Positions 1 to 8,845 of a stretch of 64,000 nt of DNA are shown piece by piece. The stretch is from Rhizobium sp. L43. GTDB taxonomy: Bacteria > Pseudomonadota > Alphaproteobacteria > Rhizobiales > Rhizobiaceae. Location of the stretch: assembly GCF_002531725.1 (NCBI RefSeq), contig NZ_NWSQ01000007.1:209979-273978 (forward strand), read 5' to 3'. Within the stretch, counting starts at the first letter, position 1. Every line of letters begins with the position of its first letter. A model generated the notes under the pieces. That model worked only from the letters and a program-made list of their open reading frames with translations. It ran no database searches and had not been told where the DNA came from. Made by a program: the position numbers and the translations under genes.

Positions 1-2
1 CC

Positions 3-26
3 GGCAAAAGCGTTTCACGCTTTGCC
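3..26 (-). terminator. Hairpin downstream of the glycine-rich gene
   Basis: GGCAAAAGCGT (3-13) pairs with ACGCTTTGCC (17-26) across a 3-base loop, with one bulged A. It lies about 35 bases past the stop codon of the minus-strand glycine-rich gene, where a terminator would sit. The window edge hides any U-tract, so the terminator function is inferred. Confidence 0.4.
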
Positions 27-60
27 TGGAAAACCGCGGCACACTTTTGCTGGAATTGCT

Positions 61-1149
61 CTAGCTATGCATGAAGCTCAGAATGTCGTCGACGAGAGCC
101 GAATGCGCGTCCGTGAGGTTGCCTTCTCCACCGTGGCCTGCGATACCGGCCAGTTGCAGCGCTTGCTGATCATAGAGAACATGATCGGTCTGTTGGGCGT
201 CCGCCGTCCCGCCGGCGGGAACGGCAATGTTGATGGGATGGAAATAGCCGAAATTGACGTCTACCATGCTGCCGGTTGACGATCCGTCCCCACCGCCGCC
301 ACCTGCGTGGTTGCCGGTAAAAATCGTATCTGACGACAGGTTGAAGCCTCCGCCATTGCCGCCGATGCCTGCGATCTGCACAGTGCCCTGATCGAAAATG
401 ACATTGTTTGTCTGATGAGCCTCTGCGGAGCCGCCTGCGGCGCCCACGGCGATGTTGATCGGTGAGAAAATGGCGATACTCACGTCGACCATGCTGCCGA
501 CGAAATATCCATCGCCGCCGTGGCCCGCATAAAAGTCGCCGGTCAATGTGAGCGCAGTTCCCGGGCTCATCGACGCGCCGTGGCTCGCGACGTTATGGTC
601 TCCGCCCGAGCCGCCCATGCCGCCAATCTGGGTCGCGCCCTGCAGGAACAGTGCGTTGTTCGATTGCTCGGCGTGAGCCTCCGCGCCGGGGCCTGCAGCC
701 ACAGCAGTATTCACGGGGGTAAACGCCGCGACTTCGGTGCTGACGAGTCCACCGTAGAAGAGCCCATTGCCCCCGGTGCCGGCATGATTGCCGCCATCGC
801 CGCTGCCGATGGCAACATTGCCGCTTCCACCATTGCCGCCTATCCCAGCCATTTCGGTGGGATGCTGATTGATGAGCGCGTCGTTGCCCTGGAAGGCGCC
901 GGCACTGGAATGAGGTCCCGCAATGGCGGCATTGGACGGCGCGAAGACGGCCAGTGCGTTGCTGCTGACCACGCCTTCGCTGATCCCGTCACCGCCGCTG
1001 CCGGCTGAATTATGGCTCGGACCAGAAGCGACATCCAATGGAAGCCAAGTCGGTACCAGCGCCAAATGCCCCGCGGCCACGTTGGAGGCGAGGTGTTGAT
1101 CGGTGCCCGTCTTGGGCAGGTTTTCCGATAAGGGACGAGTTTCCGCCAT
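61..1149 (-). CDS. Glycine-rich four-repeat protein, candidate type I secretion substrate
   Basis: A 362-residue acidic, glycine-rich protein of unrecognised family. It has no N-terminal signal peptide. The ATG at 1149 is preferred because GGAG lies 6 bases upstream; an ORF extension to 1257 lacks such a site. Residues 47-345 hold four degenerate repeats of about 66 residues (roughly 47-112, 121-187, 207-271, 280-345). Each runs from an H/N-AGxGGxG turn through a hydrophobic strand (for example FSPINIAV), an AxxHQTNN-like segment and an AGIGGNGG turn. The C-terminus (ALVDDILSFMHS) is short and hydrophobic-acidic, as in type I secretion signals, and RTX nonapeptides are not obvious. It faces a second glycine-rich gene that is followed by an ABC exporter and HlyD adaptor, so export by that system is inferred. 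Structural or adhesive roles are possible but not shown. Confidence 0.7.
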   Translation of the reverse strand: MAETRPLSENLPKTGTDQHLASNVAAGHLALVPTWLPLDVASGPSHNSAGSGGDGISEGVVSSNALAVFAPSNAAIAGPHSSAGAFQGNDALINQHPTEMAGIGGNGGSGNVAIGSGDGGNHAGTGGNGLFYGGLVSTEVAAFTPVNTAVAAGPGAEAHAEQSNNALFLQGATQIGGMGGSGGDHNVASHGASMSPGTALTLTGDFYAGHGGDGYFVGSMVDVSIAIFSPINIAVGAAGGSAEAHQTNNVIFDQGTVQIAGIGGNGGGFNLSSDTIFTGNHAGGGGGDGSSTGSMVDVNFGYFHPINIAVPAGGTADAQQTDHVLYDQQALQLAGIAGHGGEGNLTDAHSALVDDILSFMHS

Positions 1150-1624
1150 TACGGTCTCCATTCGCGGGCGACTGCACGTCCACCGAGCATGCGGCGCTAT
1201 GCAGCCTGAGTTGTTCAGGCATTGTGCATCTGAACGTGGGAAAAGCAGAGCCTGCAATTCGTCTACATCCTGTCGGCTAGTTCTGTAGCCATTTGGCTGT
1301 CATGGCCGCAGCGCCTCTTGTGCGAATAGCGAGCGCTAAATCCGCCTTTGGATCAAAGGCTCTGGCGTCGCTTCGACGAGCTCGCAGACAGGATCGTGAC
1401 TATGCCACCCTGCACCAAATCGCTAAGTGCTAATCCAAATAACGCTCCGCTACCTCCAAGTATACGCCCGAATGAATGTCGCCGAATATCTAGATAGGCC
1501 ACAGATTAAATCGCAGGCAATATTCGCCTGCGGTTGTATTGGCTGCGGTGACATGCTGGGACGCACACCGCAGGGGGACGCCGTAAAACGAACACGGATG
1601 AAACCAAGTAAAGGAGTGACATCA
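1150..1624. promoter_or_regulatory. Divergent intergenic region with an inverted repeat
   Basis: This 475-base region separates the two divergent glycine-rich genes and should carry both promoters. An inverted repeat, CGCAGGC (1512-1518) / GCCTGCG (1526-1532) with loop AATATTC, lies about 95 bases upstream of the plus-strand start and could be an operator or leader hairpin. No other structure or convincing coding sequence is seen. The long reading frame entering the downstream gene from the left has no ribosome binding site of its own. Confidence 0.4.
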
Positions 1625-2200
1625 ATGCCTATTCCACAGATATCCGACACGATTCACCTCAACAACCCGGATGCGGGTGATGCGAATGCCGGCAACGGCG
1701 GTGATGGCCACAACAATGGGAACATCAACTACAATCCGGTTGCGTATGTAGACCCCGTGCAAACGGTCTACGGGGCAGAGACCCATCTGCACAACGGCGA
1801 TCACGTTTGGCAGAAGGCAGGTTGGGACGCCGGCAGTGGCGGAGACGGTGGCCTTGCTCAGGCCAAGAACGGCTTCCTGGCGGCGGTCACGAACAGCGGC
1901 GACGGCGGCGCGGGGGGCGATTCCCACTCCAACGGCAGCCAAGGAAACACGAGCGGCCACGACACGGCTTCGGTAGCTGCGGCTACGACCGCGACACAAT
2001 ATACGCAGCTCGTGGCCGATCAGCATGCCACCATCCTCGCCGGCGTCGGCGGCAATGGCGGCAACGGAAACAACGCTCTGGGCGGCGATATCTCGTCGGC
2101 TTTGGTTCACTCGGATCCCGAAACGACGACGGTGAACAATTCTCTCGATCACTTCATAAACGCCTTCGGCCATATCGACGTCGACCATCTCGGCTCATGA
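1625..2200 (+). CDS. Glycine-rich protein, candidate type I secretion substrate
   Basis: A 191-residue protein starting with MPIPQISDTIHL. The start is set by AAAGGAG about 8 bases upstream of the ATG at 1625; an in-frame extension further upstream is not supported. The composition matches the divergent neighbour: repeated GxGGDG/GGNGGNGN turns at about residues 20-28, 77-82, 97-102 and 139-148, high Asn, Asp and Gly, and no cysteine. There is no signal peptide. The last 20 residues are amphipathic and end DHLGS, compatible with an uncleaved C-terminal type I secretion signal. Its position just ahead of the exporter ATPase gene suggests it is a cognate cargo. Function is unknown. Confidence 0.72.
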   Translation: MPIPQISDTIHLNNPDAGDANAGNGGDGHNNGNINYNPVAYVDPVQTVYGAETHLHNGDHVWQKAGWDAGSGGDGGLAQAKNGFLAAVTNSGDGGAGGDSHSNGSQGNTSGHDTASVAAATTATQYTQLVADQHATILAGVGGNGGNGNNALGGDISSALVHSDPETTTVNNSLDHFINAFGHIDVDHLGS

Positions 2201-2211
2201 ACTCTGACTCT

Positions 2212-2241
2212 GAGGGTCGCCGGTTTCGGCTGGCGACCCTC
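2212..2241 (+). terminator. Strong hairpin between cargo gene and exporter genes
   Basis: GAGGGTCGCC (2212-2221) and GGCGACCCTC (2232-2241) form a perfect 10-bp stem with a 10-base loop that can pair further. No U-tract follows. It sits 11 bases after the cargo stop and 62 before the exporter ATG, so it may stabilise the cargo mRNA or partly terminate transcription, giving more cargo than exporter. Confidence 0.55.
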
Positions 2242-2303
2242 CTGAATTGCTGAATCAGCACGCAGCCTCTTCTTGTCAGAATCAAGTGCAGCGAGATCTG
2301 ATA

Positions 2304-4019
2304 ATGACAACGATTTCCATAAAGCCACCGCGCCCGCCGACACAGCTTGTTGTTGCGCTCAGGGCTTGTGCCGGAGCCTTCGGGTTGGTCTTCCTCTACA
2401 GCTGCGGCTACAATCTCTTTCTTCTCGCGCCTTCCATCTATCTCCTGCAGATCTATGACAGGGTGCTGTCGAGCCGAAGCGCCGACACGCTCCTGATGCT
2501 GACGATCATCATCGCCATCGCCGTGCTGGTCGGGTCCATGCTGGATATCGTGCGCAGGGCAGCTCTTTCGCGCATCGGCAGTTGGCTGGACCACAGGCTA
2601 CGGCCTATGGTTCTCACCGCATCGTTCGAATATGCCGCTCGCGCTGATGCGGGAGCCGCCACGGAATGCTACAGGGACCTGGCCGCATTGCGCCAGTTCC
2701 TCGATTCACCGGCTAGTTCCCTGTTTTTTGACGTTCCCTGGGCGCCGCTATTCCTGCTCCTGCTCTTTCTTGTGCATCCGCTGCTCGGGACCATCGGTCT
2801 TCTGAGCGCAGTTGCACTTCTGCTGTTTGCGTTCATGACGGAACTGGCGACGCGCGCGCCGCTTGCCCACGCCAATCTTGCCCTTTCGAAGAGCTATCTG
2901 CGCTTTGCGACCGCCCTCAAAAACATCGAGGTCATCCGGGCAATGGGCATGCAGGATGGCGCAGCGCTGATCGTCTATCGCGATGCGGAAATGGCAAGAC
3001 GGGCGCAGGATATCGCGATGCATCGCACCGAGATCATTCTTGGTTTCTCCAAATCGATCCGAACACTCGCGCAGATCCTCATGATGGGATCGGCGACCTG
3101 GCTGGTGCTCGTAAACAGCGGCAGTCCCGGGATCATCTTCGTTGCGAGCCTGCTGCTCGGGCGCGGGCTCGCACCGATCGAGGGCGCAATAGGGGCATGG
3201 CGCTCCTTTACCTTCGCCCGCAATGCCTTCAATCGCCTGAACAGAATGCTGATAACAGTTGCATCGGATTGCGATGCCCGAATGGTGCCGGTGCCGGAAC
3301 CCAGTGGCCTCATTCTCGATAACGTCAGCTATTTCAAGCCCTTCGCCAATCGGCCGATATTGACTGACATCACCTTGCGCCTGGCGCCTGGCGATTGCAT
3401 AGCGCTCATCGGTCCGTCGGGATCGGGAAAATCGACACTGGGTCGCGTCATGGCAGGCGTTGTGCCGGCAACGAGCGGATATGCTCTTCTCGGTGGGGTC
3501 GATATCTCGGCTCTGCGCCTTTGCGGGGGAACCTGCCACGTCGGTTACCTGCCGCAGGACATCGAACTCTTCGGCGGAGCGATCAAGGATGTGATCGGTC
3601 GGCTGGACGGAGGAGATCCCGGCAAAGCGATCGACGCCGCAAAGCTGGTTGGATTGCATGAGGCGATCATGCGGCTGCCGCAGGGCTACGAGACCGATAT
3701 CGGTGAAGGTGGAAACCTGCTGCTTAGGGCTCAGCGCCAACAGCTGGGACTGGCGCGGGCGGCCTATGGAAATCCGTCTCTGATCGTTCTCGACGATCCG
3801 AATTCGAGCCTGGATTATGACGGCGAACGCATGCTGTTTGCGGCAATCGAGCGCATGAAATCCAGGGGGATGATCGTCGTTGTCATAACGCACCGGATGG
3901 GGATCCTGCCGGTCACCAACAAGATTGCCATCATGCGTAACGGGACGGTGGCTGCCTTCGGCGACAGCGAGCGGATTTATGAAGCTTATCTTCAACCACC
4001 GTCTCGAACAGGAACCTAG
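2304..4019 (+). CDS. Type I secretion ABC transporter (PrtD-like), degenerate ATPase motifs
   Basis: A 571-residue fused membrane/ATPase half-transporter of the PrtD/HasD type that would sit in the inner membrane and drive type I export. The N-terminal half carries membrane segments (about residues 25-80 and 145-185, plus a pair near 250-300); the nucleotide-binding domain follows from about residue 335. Walker A is GPSGSGKST (370-378). The signature, normally LSGGQ, is LLRAQ (473-477). Walker B is LIVLD (493-497), followed by D498 where the family has the catalytic glutamate. The H-loop histidine is H530. ATG 2304 is chosen over an upstream TTG at 2247; neither has a strong ribosome site. 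The HlyD gene follows after 14 bases. Family assignment is firm; whether it hydrolyses ATP normally is uncertain. Confidence 0.9.
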   Translation: MTTISIKPPRPPTQLVVALRACAGAFGLVFLYSCGYNLFLLAPSIYLLQIYDRVLSSRSADTLLMLTIIIAIAVLVGSMLDIVRRAALSRIGSWLDHRLRPMVLTASFEYAARADAGAATECYRDLAALRQFLDSPASSLFFDVPWAPLFLLLLFLVHPLLGTIGLLSAVALLLFAFMTELATRAPLAHANLALSKSYLRFATALKNIEVIRAMGMQDGAALIVYRDAEMARRAQDIAMHRTEIILGFSKSIRTLAQILMMGSATWLVLVNSGSPGIIFVASLLLGRGLAPIEGAIGAWRSFTFARNAFNRLNRMLITVASDCDARMVPVPEPSGLILDNVSYFKPFANRPILTDITLRLAPGDCIALIGPSGSGKSTLGRVMAGVVPATSGYALLGGVDISALRLCGGTCHVGYLPQDIELFGGAIKDVIGRLDGGDPGKAIDAAKLVGLHEAIMRLPQGYETDIGEGGNLLLRAQRQQLGLARAAYGNPSLIVLDDPNSSLDYDGERMLFAAIERMKSRGMIVVVITHRMGILPVTNKIAIMRNGTVAAFGDSERIYEAYLQPPSRTGT

Positions 4020-4033
4020 GGAGGGACGCCGCC

Positions 4034-5479
4034 ATGACCCTTGTTCCACTGGACACAACGCCGGCGAGATTTTCAAATTCGCCAGGGACGGGCCAGCGGC
4101 TGGCTCAGATACCGACAGCGACATCAAGGCAACAGGCGGCCTATTCGCCGGTGATCGAGTCGAAACAGCGCGGACCCGCCCCGCCTTCGCCGATGCCGGG
4201 GCTCAGAGGCGTTGTCTGGACGGGGAACCTGTTGATCCTGGTTTTTATCGTCGGATTGGGAATCTGGTCGGTTCTGGCGCCGCTGAAAAGCGCTGCAATT
4301 GCATCGGGCGTGATCGAGCCGGAGTCCAGCCGTAAGACCATTCAGCATCTGGAAGGCGGGATTGTCCGACGGATCCTCGTCAAAAACGGCGATGCCGTCA
4401 TGGCCGGACAGATCGTGATAGAACTCGACGACACGAAGTCTCGCTCAGAGCGCGACAGCATTCAAGGGCAACTTTGGGACGCCGAAGGAAGCCGCGCCCG
4501 CCTGCTTGCGGAGCAGACGGGCGGCGACCATGTCACCTATCCTGAGGACCTCAGGGCAGCCATGGACAGATATCCTTCGGTCAGCGCGATTCTGATCGGG
4601 CAACAGAAAATCTTCGAGGCCCGTCGCCGGGTCATGCAGGCGGAAATTCAGATCGCCAATGAAAAAATCGCGCAGGTGCGGCAGGAAATCGTCGGACTTG
4701 GCGCGCAGAAGGCAGCACTGGCCGACAGAGCCGCAATCTCGAGCGAAGAACTGGATCAGGTGACCGTCCTCAATGCCAAAGGACTGGAAAGAAGGAGCAG
4801 ACTTCTCAACCTCGAGCGGGAAAAAGCAGACCTCGATGGCCAGCAGGGTCAAGTCGAGGCACAGATCTCGCGCGCCTACCAGGTGATCAGCGGCTCACAG
4901 GCCGATCTTGCAAAGCTCGAGAGCGACCGGTTGAGCGAAGTCGCCCAAGGCATGCGCGATACGGAAAGCCGGATTATACAGCTGCGCGAGCGTTTGCGGG
5001 CGATCGACGACCAACTCGCAAGGACCGACATCCGCGCTCCCGAAGACGGAACGATCATGAACCTGCGCGTCCATACGTCAGGTGGGGTGATCGGCGCCGG
5101 CGAACCGCTCGTCGATCTTCTGCCCCGCGCCGATCGCCTTATCGTCTCTGCCCATGTGAGACCGGAAGACATCAATCTCGTCCATGCGGGGCTCGAGGCA
5201 CAGGTTCACCTCCTTCCCTACAATCAGCGGCGCGTTCCACTCCTCAAAGGTCGGGTCGAGTATGTATCAGCAGACCGTCTCACCGATACGCAGAGCGGCC
5301 AGCCCTACTTTGCCGCGACGATCCGCGTAACGGATGAACGGTTGGCGAAAATGCGCGATGTCGAACTGGTTGCAGGCATGCCAGCACAGACACTGATTGA
5401 AACGGGCAAAAGCAGCGTGGCGCTCTATGCTGTCAGACCACTTCTCGACAGTTTCAATAGAGCATTTCGTGAGGACTGA
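4034..5479 (+). CDS. HlyD-family type I secretion periplasmic adaptor
   Basis: A 481-residue membrane-fusion protein that links the inner-membrane ABC exporter to an outer-membrane TolC-type channel. It has an unusually long, proline-rich cytoplasmic N-terminus (1-62), one transmembrane segment (about 63-82), a first half-lipoyl motif (IVRRILVKNGDAVMAGQ, near 110-126), a long coiled-coil hairpin (about 165-325), a second lipoyl half beginning at DIRAPEDG, then the beta-barrel. The C-terminus (LLDSFNRAFRED) is the normal family ending, so the gene is complete although an IS3 relic starts 8 bases later. GGGAGG precedes the ATG. No tolC homologue is present in the window, so the outer-membrane partner must be encoded elsewhere. 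Confidence 0.92.
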   Translation: MTLVPLDTTPARFSNSPGTGQRLAQIPTATSRQQAAYSPVIESKQRGPAPPSPMPGLRGVVWTGNLLILVFIVGLGIWSVLAPLKSAAIASGVIEPESSRKTIQHLEGGIVRRILVKNGDAVMAGQIVIELDDTKSRSERDSIQGQLWDAEGSRARLLAEQTGGDHVTYPEDLRAAMDRYPSVSAILIGQQKIFEARRRVMQAEIQIANEKIAQVRQEIVGLGAQKAALADRAAISSEELDQVTVLNAKGLERRSRLLNLEREKADLDGQQGQVEAQISRAYQVISGSQADLAKLESDRLSEVAQGMRDTESRIIQLRERLRAIDDQLARTDIRAPEDGTIMNLRVHTSGGVIGAGEPLVDLLPRADRLIVSAHVRPEDINLVHAGLEAQVHLLPYNQRRVPLLKGRVEYVSADRLTDTQSGQPYFAATIRVTDERLAKMRDVELVAGMPAQTLIETGKSSVALYAVRPLLDSFNRAFRED

Positions 5480-5486
5480 AGCGGTG

Positions 5487-5765
5487 ATGGGCAAGAGGAA
5501 ATTCGACGATGAGCAGATTACGGTCATTCTGAAGGAGCACCAAGCCGGAGTGACGGTGGCGGATGTTTGCCACAAGCACGGCATCAGCGAGCCGACCTTC
5601 TATCGGTGGCAATCCCTGCAGTACGGAAATGTTGGTCTCGAGGCCAGAAGGGTACGAGCGCTGGAGGAAGAGAACCAGAAGCTCAAGAAGCTTTTGGCCG
5701 AAGCCATGCTCTCGGCGGCAACGCTGAGCGAGATGCTGGCGAAGACATCGAAAGGGCGAAACTAA
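5487..5765 (+). CDS. IS3-family transposase OrfA
   Basis: A 92-residue OrfA with the IS3-family helix-turn-helix (DEQITVILKEH, then CHKHGISEPTFYRW) and a C-terminal leucine-rich helix. In complete elements this protein partners a DDE OrfB translated by frameshifting. No OrfB follows, so the element is a remnant and presumably cannot move by itself. It abuts the 3' end of the HlyD gene, marking a past insertion or deletion junction. Confidence 0.85.
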   Translation: MGKRKFDDEQITVILKEHQAGVTVADVCHKHGISEPTFYRWQSLQYGNVGLEARRVRALEEENQKLKKLLAEAMLSAATLSEMLAKTSKGRN

Positions 5766-6261
5766 ACAGAGGGTTGGCGGAGCACCATATTTTGGACGAG
5801 TGAGCCTCTCCAAGCGGGGAAAAGGGTGACACGGCGTCAGGCGTCCGCCGTGAATGCGGTCCATCCGGCGCCGCCGCTGCGGCTGTTTTCCGTCCATCAC
5901 GGCGTCATAGCCGATCCGCGAAGAACTCGATTTCCGTCGCCCCGGCGTGAGGCCGCTGACGGTCACGCTGGAATCCTTCCTACGGGAAGGGGATCGCATC
6001 GCTTGGACGGTCGAAAATGACGGCTGTCAGAGGATATATAGTATACCCTATCGTACCTTGTGGCGGAGGAGTTGGAATGTCCGCTTTTGTGCAAAGTAGA
6101 AATGTCACTTTGGGCTTCGGCACGGTACGACGACCAGCCCCGATCTGAGCGGCTGGTCCGGGTTGCAAGATCAGATCGGGGCGGGTGAGGGACACCTCTC
6201 GGCTCATATGCGCTAGGTTTAGGACTGGACATGAAGAATCTGGTTGTGATTCAAGCTTAGG
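5766..6261. other. Insertion-sequence debris
   Basis: No gene is supported in these 496 bases. Near 6073-6112 are two similar direct repeats (gttggaatgtcc and gtagaaatgtca) of the kind found at IS21-family ends; this identification is tentative. The stretch probably consists of several truncated element ends. Confidence 0.35.
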
Positions 6262-7493
6262 ATGAAGATTCGTCCTGAGATTTTGGATCATTGGCCGGAA
6301 GTCAGCGCGCGGTTTCCGGCGGGTTTTGACCTGGAGGCAACGGCGCGGTCGCGCGGTGTGCTTTCACGCGGGTGCGGGAGATCAAGAACGCCGCAACGCT
6401 GTTGCGGCTGGCGCTTGCCTATGGCGGCCTTGGTATGTCGCTGCGCGAGACCTGTGCCTGGGCCGAAGCGGGCGGGATTGCCCGCTTGTCCGACCCATCG
6501 CTGCTCGAGCGGCTGTGCAAAGCAGCGCCTTGGCTTGGCGACATCGTGGCCGCGCTGATTGCCGAACAGACCAAAGTGCCGGCGGGGCGCTGGTCGGGAT
6601 ATCGCTTGCGGGTGCTCGATGGAACGTCGATCTGCCAACCGGGCGCCGACCGCACGACATGGCGGCTGCATGTCGGCTACGACCTGGCAACGGCTCAGGT
6701 CGATCAGCTTGAGTTGACCGACATCCATGGTGCCGAGAACCTTCAGCGCCTGACCTACGCACCCGGCAATATCGTGCTGGCCGATCGCTACTATGCAAGA
6801 CCGCGCAATCTCCGGCCGGTGATCGACGCCGGCGCAGACTTCATCGTGCGGACCGGCTGGAACTCCTTGCGCCTGCTGCAGACGAATGGCGAGCCCTTTG
6901 ATCTGTTTGCTGCGCTCGCCGCTCAGCAAGAGCAGGAAGGCGAACTCAGGTCCGTATCCACGAAGGCGTGACGGCGGCGACGCCACTGGTCCTGCGCCTG
7001 GTTGTCCGGCGCAAGGATCCGCAACAGGTGGAAGCCGAGCACAAACGCCTGCTCAAGGACGCCAGAAAGCGCGGCAAACAACCCGATCCGCGCAGTCTCG
7101 AGGCGGCAAAGTACATTCTGCTGCTGACTTCGCTGCCGGCCGCCACCTTCCCGCCAGCTGATATTCTCACCCTCTATCGCTTCCGCTGGCAAATCGAGTT
7201 GGCGTTCAAACGGTTCAAGAGCCTGGCCGGTCTCGACAGCTTGCCGGCCAAGAAGCCGGAACTGGCCCGGGCATGGCTCTACGCCAGACTGATCGTTGCC
7301 ATCATCGCCGAACAGATTGCCGGGCAAGTCCCGGACTCTCCCCCCTCTGGATACGCCAATCCCACAGGCTAGCCTCCCACAGGCAAGCCCCTCGCGCTGG
7401 CGTCTCATGAAGATAGCCCTGGCCACCATTTGCGCCGCCATCCGCGGACCGCTGCTGTGGCAGGCCGTCTGTAAGCTCCTCACCCGGCGGCGC
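6262..7493 (+). pseudogene. IS4-family transposase, frameshifted
   Basis: The pieces of one IS4-type DDE transposase are spread over four successive reading frames. The N-terminus (MKIRPEILDHWPEV) starts at 6262, the second piece runs from about 6372 to 6971, the third from 6968 to about 7372, and a tail follows from about 7350. The first catalytic Asp is in LDGTSI, the second in LADRYY, and the YREK-type box is YRFRWQIELAFKRFKS, so the catalytic core is recognisable. At least three frameshifts mean no functional protein is made unless heavy recoding occurs, which is unlikely. Confidence 0.85.
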
Positions 7494-7781
7494 GTTTTGC
7501 TCGGGTCAAGCATGATGGCGATCAACGGGCGGATCCAACGGGAAGGGGACGTCGTGCACCTCATCGCCCAGCAACTGTTTGATCTGTCGGGCGACCTATC
7601 CGCCTTGGCTGATCGTGATGGAGAATTTAAACTGCCGACGGGCCCCGGCGACGAGTTCGCTCACGGGTCGCCGGGGAGCCCGGATTCGCGGGATCGAGCG
7701 CCGACGGTCAAGCCGAAGGATATTTTCATTCCAGACCTTCACATCGATACTCTGAAAATCAAAAGTCGGAATTTTCACTAA
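7494..7781 (+). pseudogene. dnaE2 3' fragment (error-prone polymerase C-terminus)
   Basis: About 95 residues, beginning LLGSSMMAINGRIQREG and ending IDTLKIKSRNFH, match the extreme C-terminus of DnaE2 error-prone polymerase, including the GDEFAHGSPG and PKDIFIPDLH segments. The rest of the roughly 1000-residue gene is absent, and the fragment is fused in frame to the end of the IS4 transposase relic. It has no start of its own. DnaE2 normally sits in a SOS cassette (imuA-imuB-dnaE2), often plasmid-borne in rhizobia, and this is the scar of such a cassette. Confidence 0.8.
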
Positions 7782-7840
7782 AGAGAATGGTGCTTCGGCA
7801 AGAGTGGGCCAACGGTAGAGTCATCAAATGCCCGGTGTGT

Positions 7841-8737
7841 TTACATCTTCAACGCCGCCATTAGCATTTCCACAAACGCTGAAACCTTAGGCGGACGAAA
7901 GCGAGCTGCAGGATAGACCGTGTACACGCCGCCCGATGGTAGATGCCATTCAGGGAGAACATGAACCAAGCGCGCATCGGCCAGATCGGCGGTCGCGAGG
8001 AAATCCGGCACGATAGACAATCCGCCACCTTGGCGAACCGCTTCCAACACCGCTGGCGTGGTGTTGATCGCGATGTCCGCCTTGAAACGCACAGTGCGTA
8101 TTCCTCCATCACCGCGTTTGAAGGTCCATTCCAAAGGCTCTTTCAGCGCGTTGTTGGCAACAAACGGTAGGGACGGCATGTCGGACGGTTCGCTGTATGC
8201 AACTATTTTGTCGGCGAGCGACGACGCACCGACCAGCAACTGCCGAAACGAGCCGATCCGTCGTGCCTGCATGCTTGAGTCAGCCAACCAGCCGACGCGA
8301 ATGGCCAAGTCCATGTTGTCGGCGACCAGATCGACCACACTGTCGCTCAGGTTAAGCTCCACCTTGCAATGTGGATAGCGGTTCGCGAAAGCGGTGACCA
8401 GGGGCACGACGACCGAGGTACCGTAATCATAGGGTGCCGTGATCCTCAGCAAGCCTTTAGGTTCTGTCCTGGCTTGAGCCAGCTCTCCCAGGGCATCTTC
8501 GGCCTCGCGCAGGATCGATACGCAACGGGCGTGAAACATCCGCCCCGCCTCGGTGGGTTGGAGCCGCCGCGTTGTGCGCATTAGCAACGTAATGCCGACT
8601 TCCTGTTCGAGCCTTGCAACTTGCTGGCTGACGACCGCCTTGGTGATGCCGAGATACTCCGCTGCCCGGGTGAAGGATCCCGCATCGACGACGGCGACAA
8701 AATAGGCGAGTCGATTGAGATTTGTCGCTTCCTGCAC
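7841..8737 (-). CDS. LysR-family transcriptional regulator
   Basis: A 298-residue LysR regulator with an N-terminal winged helix-turn-helix (about residues 7-65, including FTRAAEYLGITKAVVSQQ) and a C-terminal effector-binding domain. The start is GTG at 8737 with GGGAG about 9 bases upstream. It is divergent from the DsbA-like gene (108-base gap), so it most likely controls that gene and the two or three genes after it. The effector cannot be predicted. Confidence 0.9.
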   Translation of the reverse strand: MQEATNLNRLAYFVAVVDAGSFTRAAEYLGITKAVVSQQVARLEQEVGITLLMRTTRRLQPTEAGRMFHARCVSILREAEDALGELAQARTEPKGLLRITAPYDYGTSVVVPLVTAFANRYPHCKVELNLSDSVVDLVADNMDLAIRVGWLADSSMQARRIGSFRQLLVGASSLADKIVAYSEPSDMPSLPFVANNALKEPLEWTFKRGDGGIRTVRFKADIAINTTPAVLEAVRQGGGLSIVPDFLATADLADARLVHVLPEWHLPSGGVYTVYPAARFRPPKVSAFVEMLMAALKM

Positions 8738-8845
8738 GAAGGCACTCCCGTTTGATCATTTGCTTTTAACATACATTCTGTCGTTTTCGTTGGCCTTATC
8801 GTTTCAATCTTCTCATGCCATTTATGACTTCACAAGGAGCGAGAC

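Noticed and set aside
520..1008. Plus-strand frame of 162 residues over the glycine-rich gene
   Set aside because: It is the complement of the repeat gene; no ribosome site or motif, and its residues mirror the repeat pattern.
2748..4127. Minus-strand frame of 459 residues over the exporter ATPase
   Set aside because: A shadow of the ABC transporter gene; it has no recognisable domain.
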